A DNA stretch of 64,000 nucleotides from Sphingobacteriales bacterium (GTDB lineage: Bacteria; Bacteroidota; Bacteroidia; Chitinophagales; CAIOSU01): contig JAIXUD010000022.1 in assembly GCA_027483645.1 (NCBI GenBank), forward strand, positions 372,001 to 436,000, read 5' to 3'. The translations under genes were made by a program, and so were the position numbers. This document shows positions 49,833-59,264 of this stretch, one piece after another; the first letter of the stretch is position 1; each line of letters opens with the position of its first letter. The notes under the pieces were generated by a model. It ran no database searches. It saw only the letters and a program-made list of their open reading frames with translations, and was not told the DNA's origin.

Positions 49833-50396
49833 ATGAACGAGGACGTAGAAATTTATATTGATGAGGCCAGGGACGGTATGAAAAAGGCCCTGCTGCACTT
49901 GGAAGACGAACTTGACCGCGTGCGTGCTGGCAAAGCTAACCCTACCATGCTTTCGGGTGTATTTGTTGATTACTACGGTACCAGCACCCCGCTGAACCAG
50001 GTGGCGAACGTAACAGCGCCAGATGCTCGCTCGCTGATAATTAAGCCATGGGAGAAAGGTATGATAGGCCCTATCGAAAAAGCCATACACGCCGCCAACA
50101 TCGGCCTTAACCCACAAAACGATGGCGAAATAGTACGCCTCAACCTACCCATAGTAACCGAAGAACGCCGCCGTGAGTTGGTGAAAAAAGTGAAACTGAT
50201 AGGGGAGAATAGCCGTGTATCCGTGCGCAACATACGCCGCGAAGCCATGGAAGCTATCAAAGCCTTGGAGAAAGATGGCCTAAGCGAGGACGAAGCCAAA
50301 GACGGCGAAGCACTAATACAAGAGCTTACCAACGAATTCATCGCCAAAGTAGACAAGCATTTGGAAGTGAAGGAAGTGGAAGTGATGAAGGTTTAG
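49833..50396 (+). CDS. frr: Ribosome recycling factor
   Basis: 187-residue RRF that splits the post-termination ribosome together with EF-G. Signature segments are LEDELDRVRAGKANPTML, YYGTSTPLNQVANVTAPDAR, IEKAIHAANIGLNPQNDGEI and VRNIRREAMEAIKALEKDG. It is the second gene of the pyrH-frr unit. The next gene converges 54 bases downstream. Confidence 0.98.
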   Translation: MNEDVEIYIDEARDGMKKALLHLEDELDRVRAGKANPTMLSGVFVDYYGTSTPLNQVANVTAPDARSLIIKPWEKGMIGPIEKAIHAANIGLNPQNDGEIVRLNLPIVTEERRRELVKKVKLIGENSRVSVRNIRREAMEAIKALEKDGLSEDEAKDGEALIQELTNEFIAKVDKHLEVKEVEVMKV

Positions 50397-50450
50397 TTTT
50401 TTAAAGGAGGGACGATGGACTACGGAATTGTATAGCTGACTCTATACCGT

Positions 50451-51485
50451 TTATGCCCAAACCTTTAATCCTTCCGTACAATTCTTACAAATATCAATCT
50501 CATTTCGAGCCCTAAGTATACGAGTGCGGAAGTCTTGGTAAGGCTCGCCCTGCCAAATCTCTTGAAAGGTTTGGGTTTTGAGATCGCCCAAGCGATGTTT
50601 TGCATCTTTATCAAAACAGCAGGGTACTACCAGCCCATCCCAGGTGATTACGCAACTATGCCATAGCTTCCAGCAGTGGTTTTCTAGCTTATTCTTTATT
50701 TGGTAGGTGCCATCGGGTTGCTTGGCGTAGCGGCTATATTCGTCTTGCTGGGGTATTAAGGGGTTACCATGCTCAAAATCGTATATCTGCGCGGTTTTGA
50801 GGGTTACCTCATCCACGCCTATTTCTTGGGCTAGTTTGTATACTTCTGGTATTTGATGCTCATTGGGTTTAACCACCAAAAACTGGAAAATAATGTGCGG
50901 CGTTGCCGATTTCAGTTGCTTCTTCCATTTCACCAAGTTGCGCGCGCCATCAAGTACCTTCTCAAGGTTGCCTTCTTTGCGGTAGCTTTCATAGGTTTCT
51001 TGCGTAGTGCCATCTATGGAAATGATAATACGGCTGAGGCCGCTTTCCACCGTTTGGCGAGCGCGCTCGTCATCCAGGAAATGGCCATTGGTACTGGTAA
51101 CAGTATAAATACCCCTCAAAGAGGCCGTTTGGGCCATGTCCAAAAAACTCGGATTGAGGTAAGGCTCCCCTTGGAAATAAAAATAGAGGTAAACCAGCGT
51201 GTCCTGCAACTGGTCAAGAATGTTACCATACAGGCCATTTTTCATCATGCCAGTATCGCGGGTAAAGCTACGCAAGCCGCTGGGGCACTCGGGACAGCGC
51301 AGGTTGCAAGCAGTAGTAGGCTCTATGGAAATGTTAAAAGGCAGGCCCCATTGCAAGGGCTTGCCAGTGGTTTTAGCGTATTGATAAGAGCTAAATACCT
51401 TTAATGCATTGGCCATTTTAGCCGGACCAATTGATTGGCCGAAATGTAATTTATCGCGAAAATTTATTTTTTTATATCGGTTCAA
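50451..51485 (-). CDS. Radical SAM/SPASM domain protein
   Basis: 344 residues. The radical SAM cluster is C60-x3-C64-x2-C67 in TTACNLRCPECPSGLRSF, which binds the [4Fe-4S] cluster that cleaves S-adenosylmethionine. The barrel follows (YLYFYFQGEPYLNPSFLDM, STNGHFLDDERARQTVES, IISIDGTTQETYESYRKEG). The C-terminus is a SPASM domain with Cys in HCWKLWHSCVITWDGLVVPC and ICKNC. SPASM proteins often modify peptides or enzymes or act in cofactor synthesis, but no precursor peptide is visible next to it. Substrate unknown. Confidence 0.92.
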   Translation of the reverse strand: MNRYKKINFRDKLHFGQSIGPAKMANALKVFSSYQYAKTTGKPLQWGLPFNISIEPTTACNLRCPECPSGLRSFTRDTGMMKNGLYGNILDQLQDTLVYLYFYFQGEPYLNPSFLDMAQTASLRGIYTVTSTNGHFLDDERARQTVESGLSRIIISIDGTTQETYESYRKEGNLEKVLDGARNLVKWKKQLKSATPHIIFQFLVVKPNEHQIPEVYKLAQEIGVDEVTLKTAQIYDFEHGNPLIPQQDEYSRYAKQPDGTYQIKNKLENHCWKLWHSCVITWDGLVVPCCFDKDAKHRLGDLKTQTFQEIWQGEPYQDFRTRILRARNEIDICKNCTEGLKVWA

Positions 51486-51513
51486 TTCGGCTCTAAATTA
51501 AAATTTCTCTTAT

Positions 51514-51521
51514 TATATTTG
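51514..51521 (+). promoter_or_regulatory. TATATTTG -7 box upstream of the large repeat protein
   Basis: Exact match to the Bacteroidota -7 consensus, in an A/T-rich region; predicts a leader of nearly 100 bases before the ATG at 51625. No clear TTG at the -33 distance. Confidence 0.5.
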
Positions 51522-51624
51522 CAGTCCCTTTTGGTAGGCTATGCTTTTGACTTTCAACAATTAATAAAACAAGCCTTTCCCAAAGATACACCTATAACCA
51601 ATAAAACAACCAAAAACCACTTTT

Positions 51625-54600
51625 ATGAAAAAGGTCTACCTTTTAGCACTACTTTGTTGTGCATGTTTTGGTGCATGGGCCCAAACGGGTCAAGTACCGG
51701 CATCAGCACAAGCAGCGGTTCAGAACCGATTGCACCCAGTACCCCCTAATTTTGTTTACCAATCTAGCCTTGGTGGCTCAAGGGCTCCGTCAACCATAAC
51801 GATTGACTACTCTGTACTAGAGGATGTACGTTTCCCTGGCACCGTATTTTATACCGGTTGGTTTTTAAACAGAAACTTTGTAATGAACGTTCCGCCAGTA
51901 AGCACTGCCGATACTGCGGATAACTTTTCCATTCGTTGGGCATCTGTAAAATTTGATAGTATTGTAGATACTGATAATGACGTATCATACAGCAAGTCGA
52001 CATTTACTAGCTTGACCTTGGATGAGTTTTTTATCTATTGCAACCATACCAATGTGAGCGGCCTTAATGACTCGCTATTTATTACCGTGTATGAATCAGC
52101 AGCCACAGTCACTGGCTTAACTTATGCTGCCGGTACTGGTAATAATGCCAACTTTACACCAACTAACACTATTCTATATAGGGATACGTTTGTTACCAAC
52201 ACTTCTTTGACCTCGACATTACCGTATGATGCTATTGGGGTGACACTTACCACACCCATTACCATACCTCAAGGAAAAGGCTTTGTAATAAAAGTCGACT
52301 ATGCTGGCCCAAAGCAAGATATTTTTGAGATTATCGACTTCAACCGTTTCCCTTGTGGTACAACTTCGGGTGCAGCCCCTCCGGTTATTCCTAACAACTC
52401 GGCCCGTTGGCTTAACCTTTGGTTGGGCAGTGCCCAAGATTTCCGTGGTATTACCCCACTAACCGTTGGTACCACAGCTGGCTGCCAAAACTACTTTTTC
52501 GGTAACGTAGGTATTGGCGCCGTGGTTACTTTTGATACCCAAGCTTCTACTGCTTGCCCGAGCGCTGCTACAGGCGTAGGCGAGTACCGCCCTGCTTATA
52601 ACTCATTTACTTGTATTAATCAATCAACTCCTTATACTGCACAGCTAACATTCGAAGTACCAGCAACGGTATTTGGTTTACCGGTTACCAGTGTTAGGAT
52701 AGATAGTATTCGCAACCTTCCTTGCGGTATTACCTTTACCTTGGACCGACCTAATGGTACATACAACGGTGGTTCAACGGGTTGTATCACTTTTAGCGGT
52801 ACTACTACTTCCCCAGTAGGTGCATACAAGCTGCTCAACTATGTAACCGCAAACGTATCTGGTAACCTTTTCCCCAGCTCTGAAATTACTACTTTAGGCG
52901 TGGGCAACTATGAGTACTTCCTACGTGTTATTGCCAATGGCGCCACTAACTGTCCTACGGTAGCAGCTGGCTCGGCTGGCCTTACCGCTAACTGTAACGT
53001 AACTGCGCCATTGACTGCAACCCCTACCGCCACCAACCCAACCATTTGCCGTGGCAACAGCACTGCGCTAAGCGCAGGTGCTGCCGGTGGCACATCTCCT
53101 TATACTTATGCATGGTCGGCAAGTGGCGGCGCTACTGCCCCAACTGCTGTTGCTAACCCAACCGTGAGCCCAACTGCTACTACGACTTATACGGTAACAG
53201 TAACTGCTACTGGCGGTGCCACTGCTACAGGCTCGGTGGTAGTAACGGTTAACGCACCACCTTCTGCGACTATAACTGGCAACACGTCATTCTGCCCTGG
53301 CAACAGCACCACGCTTAGCGCCCCAGCAGGCCTTTCTTACCTATGGAGTAGCAATGCCAACAATTCAACCAGCCAACAGGTAACTGTAACCAGCGCTGGC
53401 ACTTACAGCGTAACTACTACCCAAAATGGCTGTACTGCTACTAGCAGTGTAAACGTAACGGCCGGTACAGCGCCTTCGGCCGCTATTTCTGGCAACACTA
53501 CCATCTGTGTAGGCGGTAATACTACGCTTAGCGCACCGGCGGGCCTTACTTACCAGTGGAGTGCTAATGCCAACAATGCTACCTCCCAAACTGTTAACGT
53601 TACAGCCGCTGGTACTTATAGCGTAACCACTACCCAAAACGGTTGTACCGCTACTAGCAGCGTAAACGTAACCGTAGGCAATCCATCGGCTACTATTACA
53701 CCAGCAGGCTCTACCACTTTTTGTGCTGGCGGCAGTGTAAGCCTTAGCGCACCTGCTGGCTACACCTACCAGTGGAGTGCTAATGCCGGTAGTGCTACTA
53801 CCCAAACTGTAACAGCCACTGCAAGCGGCACTTACAGCGTAACCGTATCTGCCGGTGTTGGTTGCACTGCAACCAACAGCATTACAGTAACTGCTAACCC
53901 AATACCAAGTGCCACCATTACCCCAGGCAGCACTACTACATTCTGCCAAGGTGGAAGCGTAAACTTGAGCGCACCTGCGGGCTTTACCTACCTATGGAGC
54001 AGCAATGCCAATAATGCCACTACACAGCAGATTACTGCTACTACTGGCGGTACCTACAGTGTAACGGTAACCAACAACGGCTGTACTGCTACCAGTAGCC
54101 AAGTAGTGAACGTGAACCCTACCCCAAGTGCTACCATTACGCCAAGTGGGGCAACTACCTTCTGCATTGGTGGAAGCGTAAACTTGAGCGCACCTGCTGG
54201 CCTTACCTATACTTGGAGTGCCAATGCAGGCAACTCAACCAACCAACAGGTAACCGCTACCGTTGCAGGTACTTATAGTGTAACCGTAAGCAACGGTACT
54301 TGTAGCGCTACTAATAGCGTAAGCGTAAGCGTGGTATCTTCACCTACAGCTACCATTACCCCAGGTGGCCCTACTACCTTCTGCGCTGGTGGTAGCCTTA
54401 GCTTGACCGGCCCTGCTGGTTACGTCTACACTTGGAGTGCCAATACTGGCAATGCAACAAGCCAAACTGTACAAGTTACCCAAAGCGGTACTTATAGCCT
54501 TACCGTATCTGCCGGTGCTTCGTGCACCGCTACCAGCAGCATACCTGTTACGGTAAACAACCTGCCAAACGTTACAATTTCGGCAAGCGGCCCTACCACT

Positions 54601-55674
54601 TTCTGCACCGGTGGAAGCGTAACCTTAACGGCAAGTTCTGGCACTTCTTATTTGTGGAGCAATGGCTCTACCCAGTCTAGCATTGTTGCTACGCAACCAG
54701 GTACTTACGAAGTAACTGTAACTAGTGCTAATACCTGTAGCAACACCGCATCGCAAGTGGTAAACGTGGTAAGCACCCCTAGTGCCACCATTACCCCATC
54801 AGGTTCTACTACCATTTGCCCAGGCAGCAGCGTTACATTGAGCGCACCTGCTGGCTACAGCTATGCTTGGAGCAATAGTGCAACCACAGAGTCAATTACT
54901 GTTACTTTGGCAGGCAACTACAGTGTAACTGTATCAGCTGGTGGTACATGTACTGCTACTTCTAGTATTGCGGTTAACCAAAATGCCGCACCTAGCGCGG
55001 TGGTAACCCCTCCGGGCCCAGTTGTTATTTGCAATGGCACCTCTACCACGCTAAGTGCGCCTGCTGGCCTTACCTATGCTTGGAGCAACGGTAATACTTC
55101 ACAGAACATTAGCCCTACCTTGGCTGGTTCTTACACAGTAACCGTTACCAACGCAAATAACTGTACCGCTGTAAGCGCACCAGTAGTGGTAACCGCTGCC
55201 AATCCTCCAGCAGTACCTACCATCACCAACACCAACAACGTGCTTACCTCTAGCACGGCAGTTGGCTACCAGTGGTACTTGAATGGCAGCCCTATTAATA
55301 ACGCTAACGGACAGAGCTTCACCCCAACTGTAAGCGGTAACTACAAAGTGGTTATCACTGATGCAAACGGCTGTAGCAATGAGTCTACCGTAACCGTTGT
55401 TACCATTGTAGGTATTGCCAATATTAATAGCAACTTAACCATCAAGGTTAACCCTAACCCATCAACCGGTATGTTCTTTATTACTACTGGTAATTTCAGT
55501 GGTACTTTCAACATTACCGTTTTGGATATGGCTGGCCGCGAAGTGATGAGCGAAACCGTTAACGGACAATTGCAACAGTATCCTTTGGATTTGAGCACTG
55601 TTACCGATGGAGTTTACATCTTGCGCATGAGCAATGGCGATGCGGTTAACTTTACCCGTTTGGCGGTATATTAA
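51625..55674 (+). CDS. Large secreted Ig-like repeat protein with T9SS type A tail
   Basis: 1349 residues. Signal peptide MKKVYLLALLCCACFGAWAQ. The N-terminal ~450 residues are a unique beta-rich region (VLEDVRFPGTVFYTGWFLN; SLTLDEFFIYCNHTNVSG). From about residue 450 come ten to eleven Ig/PKD-like repeats of ~70-75 residues with the pattern SATITP..TTFC.GGSV.LSAPAG, Y.WS.NA..., GTYSVTVS and a second Cys in CTATSS; each repeat has two Cys that may pair. The tail is a T9SS type A domain (VNPNPSTGMFFITTG, VLDMAGREVMSE, GVYILRMSNGDA). Probably a surface or secreted stalk or adhesin. A terminator follows. Confidence 0.92.
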   Translation: MKKVYLLALLCCACFGAWAQTGQVPASAQAAVQNRLHPVPPNFVYQSSLGGSRAPSTITIDYSVLEDVRFPGTVFYTGWFLNRNFVMNVPPVSTADTADNFSIRWASVKFDSIVDTDNDVSYSKSTFTSLTLDEFFIYCNHTNVSGLNDSLFITVYESAATVTGLTYAAGTGNNANFTPTNTILYRDTFVTNTSLTSTLPYDAIGVTLTTPITIPQGKGFVIKVDYAGPKQDIFEIIDFNRFPCGTTSGAAPPVIPNNSARWLNLWLGSAQDFRGITPLTVGTTAGCQNYFFGNVGIGAVVTFDTQASTACPSAATGVGEYRPAYNSFTCINQSTPYTAQLTFEVPATVFGLPVTSVRIDSIRNLPCGITFTLDRPNGTYNGGSTGCITFSGTTTSPVGAYKLLNYVTANVSGNLFPSSEITTLGVGNYEYFLRVIANGATNCPTVAAGSAGLTANCNVTAPLTATPTATNPTICRGNSTALSAGAAGGTSPYTYAWSASGGATAPTAVANPTVSPTATTTYTVTVTATGGATATGSVVVTVNAPPSATITGNTSFCPGNSTTLSAPAGLSYLWSSNANNSTSQQVTVTSAGTYSVTTTQNGCTATSSVNVTAGTAPSAAISGNTTICVGGNTTLSAPAGLTYQWSANANNATSQTVNVTAAGTYSVTTTQNGCTATSSVNVTVGNPSATITPAGSTTFCAGGSVSLSAPAGYTYQWSANAGSATTQTVTATASGTYSVTVSAGVGCTATNSITVTANPIPSATITPGSTTTFCQGGSVNLSAPAGFTYLWSSNANNATTQQITATTGGTYSVTVTNNGCTATSSQVVNVNPTPSATITPSGATTFCIGGSVNLSAPAGLTYTWSANAGNSTNQQVTATVAGTYSVTVSNGTCSATNSVSVSVVSSPTATITPGGPTTFCAGGSLSLTGPAGYVYTWSANTGNATSQTVQVTQSGTYSLTVSAGASCTATSSIPVTVNNLPNVTISASGPTTFCTGGSVTLTASSGTSYLWSNGSTQSSIVATQPGTYEVTVTSANTCSNTASQVVNVVSTPSATITPSGSTTICPGSSVTLSAPAGYSYAWSNSATTESITVTLAGNYSVTVSAGGTCTATSSIAVNQNAAPSAVVTPPGPVVICNGTSTTLSAPAGLTYAWSNGNTSQNISPTLAGSYTVTVTNANNCTAVSAPVVVTAANPPAVPTITNTNNVLTSSTAVGYQWYLNGSPINNANGQSFTPTVSGNYKVVITDANGCSNESTVTVVTIVGIANINSNLTIKVNPNPSTGMFFITTGNFSGTFNITVLDMAGREVMSETVNGQLQQYPLDLSTVTDGVYILRMSNGDAVNFTRLAVY
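53263..55209 (+). repeat. Nine in-frame Ig-like coding repeats of about 215 bp
   Basis: Nine consecutive units of ~68-74 codons, each with a TFC/TIC start, LSAPAG, a WS motif, GTYSVTV and a CTATSS end. Neighbouring units share long DNA stretches (for example those starting at 53263 and 53479), so unequal recombination can change their number. Confidence 0.85.
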
Positions 55675-55694
55675 TCGATAACCTTAACTAATTT

Positions 55695-55730
55695 AAAAGC
55701 CCGGTTGCAGGATTGCAGCCGGGCTTTTTT
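55695..55730 (+). terminator. Terminator after the large repeat protein
   Basis: 15-bp stem with one G-U pair (55695-55709 with 55714-55728), loop ggat, then a T run. Confidence 0.93.
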
Positions 55731-56064
55731 ATGTTAATGGGGATATATTGGGAAGGGAAGAGAGAGCAGGTAAACTCAATACTGGTTATCACAATATAGA
55801 GATCCAACACTAGCTAAAATAAAAAAATAAAACCACTGAGTACACTCAGAAAAGGCATATAGGACACTAAGCACCTAATGCGGGCTTTCGTCGCATTCTT
55901 GCCTGCCCTAAGCGAAAATGGGGTGGCTAACACCCGCACAAAGTTTGTATAAAAGCGACGAAACAACTTGATAGTCTGTCGTCTGCTGTCGGCATGTTAA
56001 TTTGCAGCAAGTCATGGTCAATATTGCGTTTATGGTCCTTGGTCCATCGTCCATCGTCCAAAAC
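55731..56064. other. Intergenic region with a heptamer array
   Basis: No gene is seen. A heptamer array (tggtcct, tggtcca, tcgtcca, tcgtcca) lies at 56033-56060, ending four bases from the stop of the CNNM/CBS gene. Confidence 0.65.
56033..56060. repeat. Heptamer array, tggtcca/tcgtcca type
   Basis: Four contiguous 7-base units: tggtcct, tggtcca, tcgtcca, tcgtcca; same flavour as 31254-31281, which also touches a stop codon. Confidence 0.85.
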
Positions 56065-57348
56065 TTACGCTTCCTCTTCCCTCCTCACCAGCACCTTATC
56101 GATGCGTGCTTGATCGGTATCAACTATTTCGAAGCGGTAGCGTTTTACCGTAAAGTGTTCGCCAGCCTTGGGGATGCGCTTGAGGTAATACATTACGAAA
56201 CCACCCATGGTGGTGTATTCCTCGTCTTCATAGCCAGGCATTTCTTCAATATCCAGCAGTTCAAACACATCGTGTACCTTGGTGCTACCATCAATCAGCC
56301 ATGAGCCATCTTCGCGCTCAATTATTTCGGCCTCTTCACCAATCTCCGGCAGGTCGCCCACTAGGTGCTCAATTAAGTCGTGCAGGGTTACTATTCCTTC
56401 TACAATACCATATTCATTGGTTACGTAGCCCACATAAGAGCGGCGCACCTTGAAGATATCGATAATGCTCAGCGCGGAAGTGCTCTCATGTATGAAGATG
56501 GGCTCGGTGGCAAAGTCTGATAGCGGGGCATCGCTGCTGGTTATCATCCATTGCAAGATATCCTTCACGGCTATGGTACCTATCACGTTTTCCAAGCTGC
56601 CATTACAAAGCGGGAACTTGCTGTACGACGAGTTCAGCACCATTTGTATATTTTCATCGTTGGGCAGGGCGGCGTTCAGCCACACCACATCTTTGCGGTG
56701 TATCATTACGCTGTAGGCGCTCTTGTCTGCCATACTGAAAACGCTGCTCATTATGTCGCTCTCCTTTTGCTCCAGCACGCCGCTTTCGGAGCCTTGAGCA
56801 ATCATGTACTTCAATTCTTCTTCCGAAACCGAGTCCTCACCACGCTCTTTAATAAACAGCACCTTTAGCAACAGTTTGGTAGAAAGGCTTAATAATACTA
56901 CAAATGGGTAAGTGATTTTAGAAATGACCTTCATTATCGGCGCCATTACTATGGTGATGCTCTCAGCATACGTCATAGCAATGGTCTTCGGCACCAGCTC
57001 GCCTACCACTAAAGATAAATACGTGATTATGGTAACTATTAAACCAAACGCTACTTGCGGGGCATAAGGCTCCAACCACGCAATACGGGCCAATACAGGC
57101 GTAAGGTCGTCGGCCAGGGCAGTGCCACCATAGGCACCCGCAAAGATGCCGATAAGGGTAATGCCGATTTGTACGGTGGAGAGAAAATCTTCAGGGTCTT
57201 TGATGAGCTCTAGCGCAGTCATAGCGCCGGTGCTACCTTTGGCGGCCATCTGTTCCAGTTTCGATTTTCGGGAAGATACTAAGGCAATCTCAGCCATGGC
57301 GAAAACGCCATTGATGACAATTAACAGGATTATTATGATTATTTCCAT
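56065..57348 (-). CDS. CNNM/CBS-domain protein (hemolysin C/CorC family)
   Basis: 427-residue membrane protein. The N-terminal CNNM (DUF21) domain has three to four TM helices (IIIIILLIVINGVFAMAEIAL; VAFGLIVTIITYLSLVVGELVPKTIAM), then a CBS pair (MIHRKDVVWLNAAL, ... VIGTIAVKDILQWM; SALSIIDIFKVRRSYVGYVTNEYGIVEGIVTLHDL) and a C-terminal CorC_HlyC domain (DGSWLIDGSTKVHDVFELL, TMGGFVMYYLKRIPKAGEHF). Relatives are magnesium or cobalt transporters or regulators; the haemolysin name is historical. It is a single-gene unit, and its stop lies beside a heptamer array. Confidence 0.93.
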   Translation of the reverse strand: MEIIIIILLIVINGVFAMAEIALVSSRKSKLEQMAAKGSTGAMTALELIKDPEDFLSTVQIGITLIGIFAGAYGGTALADDLTPVLARIAWLEPYAPQVAFGLIVTIITYLSLVVGELVPKTIAMTYAESITIVMAPIMKVISKITYPFVVLLSLSTKLLLKVLFIKERGEDSVSEEELKYMIAQGSESGVLEQKESDIMSSVFSMADKSAYSVMIHRKDVVWLNAALPNDENIQMVLNSSYSKFPLCNGSLENVIGTIAVKDILQWMITSSDAPLSDFATEPIFIHESTSALSIIDIFKVRRSYVGYVTNEYGIVEGIVTLHDLIEHLVGDLPEIGEEAEIIEREDGSWLIDGSTKVHDVFELLDIEEMPGYEDEEYTTMGGFVMYYLKRIPKAGEHFTVKRYRFEIVDTDQARIDKVLVRREEEA

Positions 57349-57547
57349 ATAGGCTTACCATACAAAGTTACCAATTTTGTGATAGTATTGGGCTGTAGTT
57401 TGTTATAACCATGAAGAACAAGGAAAAATGCACGGAAAAACACGGAATTATTATGTGTTTGTTAAGTCTTGGTCTATGGTTTCTAGTCCAATTACATATT
57501 CCACCTTTATTTGTTGTTTGTCTTCAGCGGTCTATTTTGCAGCAATC

Positions 57548-57568
57548 ATGGTCCACCGTCCACGGTCT
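57548..57568. repeat. Heptamer array, atggtcc/accgtcc type
   Basis: Three contiguous 7-base units: atggtcc, accgtcc, acggtct, about 70 bases upstream of the decarboxylase start. An acacggaaaaacacgg-type word lies at 57430-57445. Confidence 0.65.
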
Positions 57569-57639
57569 ATTTCAATCCACAAATAACCGTACCTTTACTT
57601 TTACATTTTTACAATCAAAACCCCATTGCCCTAGGCCTA

Positions 57640-59031
57640 ATGAAGAATAGATATATTGACCTTATCGAACAGACCTTTTATTTCCCCCAGGAAGGTTTCG
57701 ACGTAAATAACGGATTGTTGGATTTTAACGGCGTCCCGTTAATGGAGCTGGTAAAGGAATACGGCACTCCACTTAGGATAAGCTACCTACCCAAAATAAG
57801 CAGCCAAATACAGAAGGCTAAGCGCATTTTCAACGAGGCCATCAAGGCCAACAACTACGAGGGCAAATATCATTACTCATATTGCACCAAGGCATCGCAC
57901 TTCTCGTTTGTAGTTGAAGAGGCATTGAAGAACGACATCCATATCGAGACCTCTTCGGCTTTCGATATCAACTTGGTTGAGAACCTTACCGCCAAGGGCA
58001 AGATTAATACCAGCCAATTTATCATTTGCAACGGCTTTAAGACCGATGAGTACAAGGCCAACATACTGCGCCTGCACCAAAACGGTTTCAATAACATTAT
58101 CCCCATACTAGACAATAAGCCTGAGGTAAATTACTACCAGCAGCACCTAGAGGGCAAGATGAAAATCGGCATCCGCATTGCTGCCGATGAGGAGCCCAAC
58201 TACCAGTTCTATACCTCGCGCTTGGGCATACGCTACAACGATATACTGGAGTTCTACATCGAGAATATTAAGGACAACCCGAAGTTCGAGCTGAAAATGC
58301 TCCACTTCTTCATCAATACCGGTATTAAGGATAGTACCTATTACTGGAGCGAGCTGAACAAGGCCATACGTGTGTATACCAACTTGAAGAAGATTTGCCC
58401 CGAGCTGGAGTACATCAACATTGGCGGCGGGTTGCCTATTCGCCTAGGCCTGCATAGTGACTACAACTATGAGTACATGCTGGGTGAGGTGGTGAAAGCC
58501 ATTAAAGCCACTTGCGACGAGAAGGGCATACCCGTGCCGGATATCTTTACCGAGTTTGGCACCTTTACCGTGGGCGAGAGCGGCGCCACCATATTCAGTG
58601 TACTGGCCGAAAAGCGCCAAAACGACATTGAGGATTGGTACATGATTGATGGTAGCTTGATGACTACCCTGCCCGATATTTGGGGTATGAACCAGCGTTT
58701 TATCCTGCTGCCAGTAAACAAATGGGAGAAGGAATATCAAAAAGTGAACATCGGTGGCCTAAGCTGTGATATTGGCGACTACTACAATAGCGAAACGCAC
58801 CAGCACCAGGTGTTTTTGCCTGTCATTGATGATAATGAGCCCCTTTATTTTGGTTTCTTCCACACTGGTGCTTACCAAGAGAGTATTAGCGGCTACGGCG
58901 GTACCAAGCACTGTCTGATACCAGCACCGAAAATGCTATTAATAAACCGCGACGAAGAAGGTAACCTCACCAAGCAAATCTTCAGCGAAGAGCAGGAGCC
59001 GGGGGCAATGTTGAAGATATTGGGTTATTGA
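57640..59031 (+). CDS. Arginine decarboxylase-like PLP enzyme (alanine-racemase fold)
   Basis: 463 residues, fold type III PLP decarboxylase. The ATG at 57640 gives MKNRYIDLIEQTFYFPQEGF; the frame extends upstream through a heptamer array but without family features. The PLP lysine is in YHYSYCTKASHF, the phosphate-binding Gly-rich loop is YINIGGGLPIRLG, and the partner motif GLSCDIGDYYN holds the Cys/Asp that contact substrate across the dimer; PFFG-type HTGAYQESISGYGG follows. Bacteroidota enzymes of this length are usually called arginine decarboxylase (polyamine route to agmatine); diaminopimelate or carboxynorspermidine decarboxylase is less likely. A terminator follows. Confidence 0.85.
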   Translation: MKNRYIDLIEQTFYFPQEGFDVNNGLLDFNGVPLMELVKEYGTPLRISYLPKISSQIQKAKRIFNEAIKANNYEGKYHYSYCTKASHFSFVVEEALKNDIHIETSSAFDINLVENLTAKGKINTSQFIICNGFKTDEYKANILRLHQNGFNNIIPILDNKPEVNYYQQHLEGKMKIGIRIAADEEPNYQFYTSRLGIRYNDILEFYIENIKDNPKFELKMLHFFINTGIKDSTYYWSELNKAIRVYTNLKKICPELEYINIGGGLPIRLGLHSDYNYEYMLGEVVKAIKATCDEKGIPVPDIFTEFGTFTVGESGATIFSVLAEKRQNDIEDWYMIDGSLMTTLPDIWGMNQRFILLPVNKWEKEYQKVNIGGLSCDIGDYYNSETHQHQVFLPVIDDNEPLYFGFFHTGAYQESISGYGGTKHCLIPAPKMLLINRDEEGNLTKQIFSEEQEPGAMLKILGY

Positions 59032-59065
59032 TTATTAGTTGACTGGTTATTGGTTAATTGGTTAT
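59024..59065. repeat. Heptamer array, gttattg/ggttatt type
   Basis: Units gttattg, attatta, gttgact, ggttatt, ggttaat, tggttat. It overlaps the last codons and stop of the decarboxylase gene (stop at 59029-59031). Confidence 0.7.
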
Positions 59066-59088
59066 TACATTCTAAATGAAGAATTATA

Positions 59089-59118
59089 GCCACGGCTCGT
59101 TGGGTCGTGGCATTTTTT
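59089..59118 (+). terminator. Terminator after the decarboxylase gene
   Basis: Stem gccacg/cgtggc extended by G-U pairs (59089-59097 with 59103-59111), then attttttg. Confidence 0.8.
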
Positions 59119-59264
59119 GCGCAATAAACCATTCGCGAATAATCCTACATTTTCAAATTCTCAAACCTTCCAATTTTCCAACCGAAAAACCTATTTTTAC
59201 GGGTTAATGAAGGGTGGCAGTCATTCGCCAACCCCGAACTTTATAACTCTGGAGAGACATAAGC

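Noticed and set aside
50451-51485. Radical SAM/SPASM gene as part of a peptide-modification (RiPP) cluster
   Set aside because: No precursor-like small gene, protease or exporter lies next to it; neighbours are frr and a T9SS protein.
53365-53949. Minus-strand frame of 194 codons in the Ig-repeat region
   Set aside because: It is the antisense of repeated coding units of the large secreted protein.
53263-55209. Possible CRISPR array because of regular ~215-bp periodicity
   Set aside because: The units are in-frame protein repeats without short direct repeats and unique spacers, and there are no cas genes.
56065-57348. CNNM/CBS protein as a haemolysin toxin
   Set aside because: The domain order is that of metal-transport regulators; the name haemolysin C is historical.
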